A stretch of DNA of 7,424 nucleotides, taken from the NCBI GenBank assembly GCA_046484775.1, contig JAWOIG010000228.1:1-7424 (forward strand). Direction: 5' to 3'. Numbering within the stretch: position 1 is the first letter of the stretch; every line of letters starts with the position of its first letter. The notes under the pieces were generated by a model that ran no database searches, was not told the origin of the DNA, and saw only the letters and a program-made list of their open reading frames with translations. The DNA comes from JAFGQE01 sp046484775. Lineage in GTDB: Bacteria; Bacillota; Clostridia; DUPQ01. The translations under genes and the position numbers were made by a program. Shown one piece after another: positions 1-5,947 of this stretch.

Positions 1-61
1 GAATTCACCTTCATAGTTTCTAAATACATATTATCAAAAAAACGCGGAATATAAAAGGAAT

Positions 62-922
62 TTATTGCGGCCGTGCAGCGGGGTCTGCGGATTTGCATGT
101 GGCCCTGAAGGCGGTCGGCGAAAGCCCGAACCTTGACCTGAAGATCTTTGAGAAGCCAAGCTGGTCCTGATAGCCGACGCTGAATGCAATGTCCTTAATC
201 GACAGGTCGGTCTCCTCGAGCAGGTTGCGGGCCCTGTCAAGGCGGAAGTTGATGATGTAGTCCTGCAGGCAGACCCCGGTCCTTCGCCTGAACATATCGG
301 ACATGTAGCTGCGGTCGAGGTTGAGGGAGGCTGCTATTTCCGAGACCGAAATCCTGTGGCTGTACTCGGCCGTCACATACTGCATGATCCTGTCGACATA
401 GCCGGCTTTCGGATGGGTATTCGAATCCGCGCCCGCCTGCGACGCCTCGAAGAAAAAGCACATCAAAAGCCCCACTATGCCCGTGTTGTCGGAGCCTGCG
501 CGCGAATAGGCGTCCATTGACCGGAACAGCCTGTTGCCGTAGCCCCGCCTGGAAGCGTCGATAACCGGCTCGTCGAAAGAAAATCCCGCATTGTCGATAA
601 GAGAGTCCGCCATGCCTCCGCAGAAAGAAACCCATGAGTATTCCCACGGCTCGGAGTCGTCGGCCTGATAATAGGTGGGGATGCCGGGGTGGATCAGGAA
701 TGCCTGTCCGGCTGACAGCCGAAAGCTCCTGCCGTTGCAGATGAAGACGCCCCTGCCGCCGTGTATGTAATGCATCAGGTAATTCTCGCGGATTGCGTAG
801 CCATAGTAATGTCCGGGGGCGCAGGCCTGGTTTCCGAATGTTATGACGCCAAGGTCTGCATGCCGGTTTTCATAGTTTACAGAATAAAGCATAAATACAT
901 AAAACAGACCGCTTTCAACCAT
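62..922 (-). CDS. AraC-family transcriptional regulator (cupin sensor domain plus two C-terminal helix-turn-helix motifs)
   Basis: Probable sugar-responsive DNA-binding activator of the divergent alpha-galactosidase gene, acting in the cytoplasm. The 286-residue product has an N-terminal AraC-type cupin (about residues 25-100, with APGHYYG, HYIHGGRGVF and AFLIHPG typical of the sugar-sensing family) and a C-terminal AraC/XylS DNA-binding domain. HTH1 lies near residues 190-213 (ISVSEIAASL...SYMSDMFRRRTG) and HTH2 near 240-268 (SIKDIAFSVGYQDQLGFSKIFR, then FGLSPTAFR, the family signature). Length is normal for the family. The start is uncertain: neither the ATG at 922 nor the in-frame ATG at 892 (residue 11) has a good Shine-Dalgarno. 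The cupin homology does not need the first ten residues, so 892 is a real alternative. The divergent position next to a MelA-like enzyme resembles melR-melA. Family assignment is secure; the ligand (an alpha-galactoside such as melibiose or raffinose) is inferred from the neighbour only. Confidence 0.93.
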   Translation of the reverse strand: MVESGLFYVFMLYSVNYENRHADLGVITFGNQACAPGHYYGYAIRENYLMHYIHGGRGVFICNGRSFRLSAGQAFLIHPGIPTYYQADDSEPWEYSWVSFCGGMADSLIDNAGFSFDEPVIDASRRGYGNRLFRSMDAYSRAGSDNTGIVGLLMCFFFEASQAGADSNTHPKAGYVDRIMQYVTAEYSHRISVSEIAASLNLDRSYMSDMFRRRTGVCLQDYIINFRLDRARNLLEETDLSIKDIAFSVGYQDQLGFSKIFRSRFGLSPTAFRATCKSADPAARPQ

Positions 923-1022
923 ATATGGGTCTCAATACACAACATTGTACCATATAAATCCTGCATGGAGCTATACATTTGAAATGAGCGGAAGTGTAGA
1001 ATGCATTCATAGGGGGTGCCAT
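923..1022. promoter_or_regulatory. Divergent promoter/operator region between the araC-type regulator and the alpha-galactosidase
   Basis: This intergenic space must hold the promoters for both divergent genes. Three short perfect palindromes are visible in or at the edge of it: CCATATATGG (919-928, overlapping the upstream ATG candidate of the regulator), CATTTGAAATG (976-986) and GAATGCATTC (999-1008). A possible -10 for the plus-strand gene is TAGAAT (997-1002), one base off consensus but with no good -35, as often seen in activator-dependent promoters. On the minus strand TACAAT (949-944) is a possible -10 for the regulator, also without a clear -35. A purine-rich Shine-Dalgarno AGGGGG (1011-1016) sits six bases before the ATG at 1023. 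The region assignment follows from gene layout; the individual sites are tentative. Confidence 0.4.
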
Positions 1023-2339
1023 ATGAAGAAAATTGCATTCATCGGAGCCGGCAGCTTCGGCTTCACGAGAAATCTGGTAAAGGATATCCTTTCATTCCCG
1101 GCGTTGTCGGAAATCACCATCGCATTGATGGACATCGACGCCGAAAGGCTCGGATACATAAAGAAGGCGGTCGACCGGATCGTAAGGGACGGCGGATACA
1201 CAAAGGCGACCGTAATCGCCACGCAGGACAGGGTCGAGGCGCTTCGGGGTGCGAACGGAGTCGTGTGTACGATTCTGGCCGGAAACGTCCATGTCTGGAG
1301 AAGCGACATAGAGATACCCAAGAAATACGGCGTCGACATAAATGTGGGGGACACCAGGGGACCATCCGGGATATTCAGGTTCCTCAGGACCTATCCCGTC
1401 ATGCTAGACATTGCCAGGGACATCGAGAAATACTGCCCCGATGCGATATTCCTCAATTATACAAACCCGATGGCGATGCTTTGCAGGGCGATCCAGGGGA
1501 AAAGCGCTATCAGCATGACCGGGCTTTGCCACAGTGTCCAGGGAACGGCCGGGATGCTGGCAAAGTGGATAGGCGCGCCCGAGGAAGAGATAGACTATGT
1601 CTGCGCGGGCATCAACCACCAGGCCTTTTATCTTGAGTATAAGTGGAACGGCAAGGATGCGTATCCTTTGATAAGGGAGGCCGTTAAGAAGCCCGAGATT
1701 TATCAAGAGGAGCTTGTAAGGAACGAAATGTTCATGAATCTCGACTATTACGTAACCGAGTCGAGCGGGCACAATTCCGAGTACAATGCATGGTTTCGGA
1801 AGCGCCCCGATCTCATTGAGAAATACTGCACGCACGGGACGGGATGGAACCCGGGCGAATACGGGCACATAATGTACCGCTATCTGGAAAGGGAGGACAG
1901 CTGGAAGAAGGACATCGAGGACTGGATGGCTCAGGAAACGATCGACCTCAAGAGAGGGCACGAGTATGCATCATCCATATTCAATGCGGTATTCGGGGAC
2001 CACGAGATGTTCAAGTTCAACGGAAACGTCCGTAACTTCGGCCTCATAAAGAACCTGCCCGAGGGCTGTTGCGTAGAAGTACCCGTACTGGCATCCAAGG
2101 GCGGCCTCGAGTCCATAGCGGTCGGCGAACTGCCTGCGCAGCTGGCATTGATTAACAATATAAGCGCCAGGTGCGAGGAACTGGCAGTCGAAGGCGCTTA
2201 CGAAGGAAACAAGAGAAAGATATTCCACGCCATATGCTTCGACCCGCTCACATCCGCAGTGCTCAGCCTCGACGAAATAAAGCAGATGACCGACGAAATG
2301 TTCGAGGCCAACAAAGACTACCTCACATACATGAAATAA
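1023..2339 (+). CDS. melA: Glycoside hydrolase family 4 alpha-galactosidase (MelA-like)
   Basis: Cytoplasmic NAD+- and Mn2+-dependent GH4 glycosidase, most likely hydrolysing melibiose or raffinose-type alpha-galactosides by the family's oxidation-elimination mechanism. The 438-residue product begins with a Rossmann dinucleotide-binding loop (IGAGSFGF, residues 7-14) and an acidic ribose-binding segment (MDID, 36-39). The family motifs follow: DTRGP (110-114), FLNYTNPMAM (143-152), the metal-binding CHSV (Cys169-His170) and GINHQAFYLEY (197-206). CHSV and the following VQGTA match E. coli MelA, and the C-terminal half matches too (YVTESSGH, NGNVRN, GLIKNLPEGCCVEVP). E. coli MelA is slightly longer (about 451 residues). 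The reading frame stays open upstream to an ATG at 945, but the ATG at 1023 has a Shine-Dalgarno (AGGGGG, 1011-1016) and starts exactly at the Rossmann strand, so it was chosen. GH4 also contains alpha-galacturonases and other specificities, so galactosides as substrate are probable, not proven. Confidence 0.9.
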   Translation: MKKIAFIGAGSFGFTRNLVKDILSFPALSEITIALMDIDAERLGYIKKAVDRIVRDGGYTKATVIATQDRVEALRGANGVVCTILAGNVHVWRSDIEIPKKYGVDINVGDTRGPSGIFRFLRTYPVMLDIARDIEKYCPDAIFLNYTNPMAMLCRAIQGKSAISMTGLCHSVQGTAGMLAKWIGAPEEEIDYVCAGINHQAFYLEYKWNGKDAYPLIREAVKKPEIYQEELVRNEMFMNLDYYVTESSGHNSEYNAWFRKRPDLIEKYCTHGTGWNPGEYGHIMYRYLEREDSWKKDIEDWMAQETIDLKRGHEYASSIFNAVFGDHEMFKFNGNVRNFGLIKNLPEGCCVEVPVLASKGGLESIAVGELPAQLALINNISARCEELAVEGAYEGNKRKIFHAICFDPLTSAVLSLDEIKQMTDEMFEANKDYLTYMK

Positions 2340-2369
2340 CATCGCCATTCTAACGATACAACAAAACCC

Positions 2370-2404
2370 TCAAACAGTTGCCCAAGGCAACTGTTTGATT
2401 TTCA
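2370..2404 (+). terminator. Probable intrinsic terminator of the alpha-galactosidase gene
   Basis: The first, perfect palindrome of the array starts 30 bases after the stop codon of the GH4 gene. Its 13-bp stem and 3-nt loop are followed directly by TTTTCATT, a short U-rich tract. That fits a Rho-independent terminator, although the stem is less GC-rich than usual and the U tract is interrupted. On the minus strand the same hairpin is followed by GGGTTTTGTT, so it might act in both directions. Confidence 0.55.
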
Positions 2405-2508
2405 TTGCACCAAAAACAGCACATTCAAACAAATGCCCAAGGCAACTGTTTGATATTTTATGCACAAAAAACAGCACTTTCAAACAAATGCCCAAGGCAA
2501 CTGTTTGA
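2370..2508. repeat. Three-copy tandem array of 29-nt palindromes, 55-bp period
   Basis: Three copies of a 29-nt inverted repeat lie at 2370-2398, 2425-2453 and 2480-2508. Copy 1 is a perfect 13-bp stem (TCAAACAGTTGCC / GGCAACTGTTTGA) with a CAA loop. Copies 2 and 3 share an identical left arm, TCAAACAAATGCC, which creates the same two mismatches, while their right arms are unchanged. The two 26-bp stretches between copies are themselves closely similar (both contain TGCAC, an A-run and ACAGCAC), so the true unit is a 55-bp tandem repeat. The array fills the gap between two convergent genes. It is probably an amplified terminator or small palindromic repeat element; what made it multiply is not visible here. 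Confidence 0.85.
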
Positions 2509-2519
2509 AGATGGGCAAG

Positions 2520-2546
2520 AAAAATGCCGCTCGAGGCGGCATTTTT
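2520..2546 (-). terminator. Bidirectional-type intrinsic terminator downstream of the HD-GYP regulator
   Basis: A perfect 11-bp inverted repeat (AAAAATGCCGC / GCGGCATTTTT, loop of five bases) has a GC-rich core flanked by A and T runs, so it gives a canonical hairpin plus T tract on either strand. On the minus strand it begins 16 bases after the stop codon of the response regulator gene and is the obvious terminator of that operon. On the plus strand it could also stop transcripts that read through the palindrome array. Confidence 0.85.
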
Positions 2547-2562
2547 CCTTGAAAGGAGGAAA

Positions 2563-4107
2563 TCATGAGTGGAGCATTTTATTTAGTGACGCTTGTTCGT
2601 ATTCGCGGAGGTCTTCGTAGAATTCATCGAAGCCCTCAGTCATTTTCAGGAAGTTGTTGACAACGTTTTCGTCGAATTGCGTACCTGAGTTGAGTGTCAG
2701 CTGCTGGCGGGCGACGTCGAGGCCGAGTTTCTGCCTGTACTGCCTGTCGCTCATCATGGCGTCGAACGCATCTACCACAGATATTATCCTGGTCTCAAGA
2801 TTGAGCTGGTCGCCCTTGAGGCCGTCGGGATAGCCTGTGCCGTCAAGATACTCGTGGTGGTATTTGACTATTGGCACTATATCCTGGAACATTGAAAGCG
2901 CCGACAATATGTGCGCGCCTTTCGTCGGGTGCTGCTTTATAAGCTCATACTCCAACGAGGTCAGCTTGCCGCTCTTTGCCAGGATGTCATCGCTGGTTCC
3001 GATTTTACCAACGTCGTGGAAGAGCCCGCCGATCCTAAGTGTCTCGATGACCTTCTTATCTAGCCCCATATGCTCGCCCAGCTTCATCGCGTAATATGAA
3101 ACCCTGTCGGAATGGCCCCTGGTATATATGTCCTTGGCATCGACCACAAGCCTGAGCGCCTCGATAGTATCCATATATCTGCCGCGCAGCATGTCGTATG
3201 TACGCGAAAGCTCGTCGTTCTTTTCATTGACCAGCGAATGCAGGAAGGCATTGTTGATGGAGGACGCCGCCTGCGAGCAATAAATCTTCAAAAGATTAAG
3301 GCCGTCGTCGATCTCACCGTCGCCCGTCTCTACATATATGACGCCCATCGAATTGCTGTACTCATTTACAAGCGGCACAATGATGCCTGCGTCCGTCGTA
3401 ATTTCTGTTTTGTTGACCCTCGCCGAGCCTATCTTCTCTATCATCTCATGCCCAAGGTAATCGACGAAGGACGACACGTCCTTATGGTATTTTCCGATGC
3501 CCTTGAAAATGCTTTTGTCAGGGTCGTCGGAAAGGCCCGCGTAATTGTCGACAAGGATGAAGGCGCTGGTGCTGTCAAGCAGAGGAAGCAGCTCGCGCAG
3601 GATCTGCTCGAGGATGTCGCCGATAGGCTGCAGCTGGTATATGCTCGGGACGGCCTGCAGAATACTGTTGAGGCCCTCGCTGAATTTCTTTATGGTTCGC
3701 ATCTGCGAAATAGACTTGATGCCTGATTCGACGAGCAGAATGAACTGGTCGAACCTATCGCTCTTTTCGCAATAGCCCTGGATGTCAAGTTTCTTTATGG
3801 TGTCCAACGGTGGTGCCAGATCCTTGTGGCCGGTCAGAAGCAGGATGTAAAGCTCTTTGTTGAACTTCCTTATTTCCTCTACAACCTGGTCGCCGTGTAT
3901 GGGCGACATAAGAAAGTCCAGCACCATAAGGTCAAAAGGCTCTTCCCTGACCAGCTTTATCGCCTCCAGCGGATTTGTAATGCAGGTGGTGATGTACCCC
4001 TGGCGGTGAAGCACCGACGACAGCGAATCGATGATGCCCTGGTCGTCGTCGACCAGTATGATACTGTATTCGCTGTTTTCCGCACCTTCGCGTTTACTTC
4101 TTCTCAT
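2563..4107 (-). CDS. Response regulator with REC, GAF-like and HD-GYP (c-di-GMP phosphodiesterase) domains
   Basis: Output protein of the two-component system encoded with the upstream kinase; expected to hydrolyse the second messenger cyclic di-GMP when phosphorylated. In order along 514 residues: a receiver domain (about 14-130) with the acidic pocket Asp20/Asp21, phosphoacceptor Asp64 (MVLDFLM), Thr92 and Lys115; a linker helix; a GAF-like domain (about 150-290, GIIVPLVNEY and MGVIYVET); and an HD-GYP domain (about 310-490). Catalytic motifs are intact: RGHSDRV (His332), LFHDVGKIG (His364-Asp365), HPTKG (His393), YHHEYLDGTGYP (His417, His418, GYP at 425-427) and DAFDAM (from Asp446). The start at 4107 is well supported by AAGGAGGT five bases upstream, inside the end of the kinase gene, whose stop codon it overlaps by 14 bp. 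The architecture resembles RpfG plus an inserted GAF-like domain. Enzymatic activity is inferred from motif conservation. Confidence 0.95.
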   Translation of the reverse strand: MRRSKREGAENSEYSIILVDDDQGIIDSLSSVLHRQGYITTCITNPLEAIKLVREEPFDLMVLDFLMSPIHGDQVVEEIRKFNKELYILLLTGHKDLAPPLDTIKKLDIQGYCEKSDRFDQFILLVESGIKSISQMRTIKKFSEGLNSILQAVPSIYQLQPIGDILEQILRELLPLLDSTSAFILVDNYAGLSDDPDKSIFKGIGKYHKDVSSFVDYLGHEMIEKIGSARVNKTEITTDAGIIVPLVNEYSNSMGVIYVETGDGEIDDGLNLLKIYCSQAASSINNAFLHSLVNEKNDELSRTYDMLRGRYMDTIEALRLVVDAKDIYTRGHSDRVSYYAMKLGEHMGLDKKVIETLRIGGLFHDVGKIGTSDDILAKSGKLTSLEYELIKQHPTKGAHILSALSMFQDIVPIVKYHHEYLDGTGYPDGLKGDQLNLETRIISVVDAFDAMMSDRQYRQKLGLDVARQQLTLNSGTQFDENVVNNFLKMTEGFDEFYEDLREYEQASLNKMLHS

Positions 4108-5935
4108 CTGAAACCTCCTTGTAAATGGGAATCTCTATATAGAAAGTGGTTCCCTTGCCAACTTCCGATTCAAAACTCAACCTGCCATTGAAATGCCCCC
4201 GGATAGTTGAATGAGCCATGTACATTCCAAGCCCGGTGCCGTCCCTGCCCTTGGTCGTAACCATTTCCTTGAACAGCTTTTTCTTGATTTTTTCGGGAAT
4301 GCCCACGCCGCGGTCGGTTATGACAAACAGTATTCTACCATTGCCCGACGATATTTTAAAGTCTATAACGCCTTCTTTGCCATGGTATGACTGGATTGCG
4401 TTCGTGATTATGTTGTTGAAGACCTGCACAAGTATGCTCAGGTCGCCCTTCATCTCGTTGTAGATGGATGTTTTCGTATCCTGGCGCAGTTCGCAGTGGA
4501 ATTTCTTCAGCTCGAATCTCATAAGGATATTGATTCGGCTTAATAGCTCGTAAAGGGTGAACACGGTGGCGTCGTTGGTGGCAAGCTGCACCGCCTGGCC
4601 CTTTACAGCCGAAATCATCTCGGACATATATGAGCAATACGGCGCTATCTTGTTGGTCCATTCTATTATTTCCGCGGCGATCTCCCTGTGGTCGTCCGGA
4701 GTAACTTCCGGATCGTCGATGGAATCCCTGTACTCCTCGCCAAGGGCTTCGAGAGTCTTCGAAACCCCGGAAATGGTCATTATGGGAGTCTTCAGGTTGT
4801 GTGCGATGCCGCCGATAAGGTTTCCCAGGGACGCCAGCCGCTCCTTCTCCATAAGAATTTCCTGACTCCGCCGCAATTCCTCCATCTGGTTCTTCAGTTC
4901 GGTTATATCTTTTATGAGGATGATCGTGGCCAGGTATTTTTTATGTGAAAATATCGGTGTCAGCTCAATGTTGAAGTACAATCTGGTTTCATCTATTATG
5001 AAATTGGTCTCATATTTGACCGTTGTGTTACTTTCAATGGCCTTGATATTTGCATTTTTCAGATTGTCTGACTTTATCAAAGGAACATCCGTTTCGTCAA
5101 AGGCTTCAAGAGCATTTATATTCCTGTCGATTTTGAAGATGCCTTTGAAGGTTTCCGTAAATGTCCTGTTATAATCAATCACCTGCCAATCACTGTCGAT
5201 GATTATATAGCTGTCGGATATAAGGTCCACTATCCTCTGCAGTGCTATGGGCACTATATTCAGGAACTTGAATTTAAATATTGCAAGAGCAAAGCAGATT
5301 ATTGCAAAGGAGAATGTTATGGGCGTGAAGTACACAGGCAGCCGTATCATATTGAAAGTAACCATTATGTTTGTAATGAATGGTATCGCTATGCCGGCCA
5401 TGATAAGTACTGACTGTTTTGAAAAGAAACCCGAGTTCTTAATTGAAAAGTGAAGCAGGAATGACAGCCCGGCAATTATGTATATATAGGATATAATCGT
5501 ATGAGGTAATAAGTATGGACCGTACTGTGCAACGTCATTGAATATGGAATACTCGGTGAAAAACAGGTTGTGATTATTATTGGTTGCGATAATGATGTAG
5601 TCAACTACAGGGAATATAAGCAAAAGAATGTCTCTGAAAGAGAACTTCAGCCTGGTCCTGACGAAAACAAGCCCGGTATAAAGGAGGCTCACCGGAAGGA
5701 AACACAGTCCGAAATAGTAAATGTTTACAAATACCATGTTTGTATAGCCATCGCGTAACGTTGTGTAAACTTCAAGTATATGACCAAGACTCCAGATGAA
5801 TACGAGAAATATGTTCAATAAAAAGACATAATGGAGCTGTTTCTTTTTCTTCATGAAGAGCATGAATACAAGCAGAGAAATAATCATCAGAGTGGAAATA
5901 TGGAGAAGAACGAACGAAACATCAATTTTAAGCAT
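4094..5935 (-). CDS. Membrane sensor histidine kinase (7TM N-terminus, PAS, HisKA, HATPase)
   Basis: Sensor of the two-component pair; it should autophosphorylate on His379 and pass phosphate to the response regulator encoded next. The 613-residue product starts with seven hydrophobic segments (about residues 8-28, 36-56, 67-91, 100-117, 140-163, 175-195, 199-222), matching the 7TM sensor type found in Firmicute kinases, with no large extracellular domain. A PAS-like domain follows (about 232-345, ending IILIKDITELK), then a short coiled coil (345-368), the H-box LASLGNLIGGIAHNLKTP, and an ATPase domain with N-box (VFNNIITNAI, 505-514), G1 box (DRGVGIP, 541-547) and G2 box (DGTGLGMY, 565-572). 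The residue after the histidine is Asn instead of the usual Glu/Asp. The start at 5935 is preceded by GGGAG eight bases upstream, which directly abuts the stop codon of the previous gene, suggesting translational coupling. The stimulus is unknown; membrane-embedded sensing suits a hydrophobic or diffusible ligand. Confidence 0.94.
   Translation of the reverse strand: MLKIDVSFVLLHISTLMIISLLVFMLFMKKKKQLHYVFLLNIFLVFIWSLGHILEVYTTLRDGYTNMVFVNIYYFGLCFLPVSLLYTGLVFVRTRLKFSFRDILLLIFPVVDYIIIATNNNHNLFFTEYSIFNDVAQYGPYLLPHTIISYIYIIAGLSFLLHFSIKNSGFFSKQSVLIMAGIAIPFITNIMVTFNMIRLPVYFTPITFSFAIICFALAIFKFKFLNIVPIALQRIVDLISDSYIIIDSDWQVIDYNRTFTETFKGIFKIDRNINALEAFDETDVPLIKSDNLKNANIKAIESNTTVKYETNFIIDETRLYFNIELTPIFSHKKYLATIILIKDITELKNQMEELRRSQEILMEKERLASLGNLIGGIAHNLKTPIMTISGVSKTLEALGEEYRDSIDDPEVTPDDHREIAAEIIEWTNKIAPYCSYMSEMISAVKGQAVQLATNDATVFTLYELLSRINILMRFELKKFHCELRQDTKTSIYNEMKGDLSILVQVFNNIITNAIQSYHGKEGVIDFKISSGNGRILFVITDRGVGIPEKIKKKLFKEMVTTKGRDGTGLGMYMAHSTIRGHFNGRLSFESEVGKGTTFYIEIPIYKEVSDEKK
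4113..4120 (-). promoter_or_regulatory. Shine-Dalgarno of the response regulator, embedded in the kinase gene
   Basis: AAGGAGGT on the minus strand, five bases before the ATG at 4107, lies within the last codons of the histidine kinase gene. It is a near-perfect anti-16S match and fixes the start of the response regulator in a 14-bp overlap with the kinase, so the two are very likely translated from one message. Confidence 0.85.
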
Positions 5936-5947
5936 TTTTCATACTCC

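Noticed and set aside
1..14. Possible start of another minus-strand gene (ATG at 14-12)
   Set aside because: Fewer than five codons are visible and there is no clear ribosome binding site, so it cannot be supported.
945..1022. N-terminal extension of the alpha-galactosidase from the ATG at 945
   Set aside because: The extra 26 residues precede the Rossmann strand, have no family counterpart, and overlap the promoter region, while the ATG at 1023 has a good Shine-Dalgarno.
1404..1961. 185-codon minus-strand open frame
   Set aside because: Antisense to the GH4 gene, whose catalytic motifs are unambiguous; no independent support.
2370..2508. CRISPR array (29-nt repeats with 26-nt spacers)
   Set aside because: The 'spacers' are nearly identical to each other, there are only three units, the repeat is a full palindrome, and no cas gene is nearby. 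It is a tandem repeat of palindromes.
3112..3726. 204-codon plus-strand open frame
   Set aside because: Antisense to the HD-GYP regulator, no convincing ribosome binding site or recognisable domain; a shadow of the real gene.
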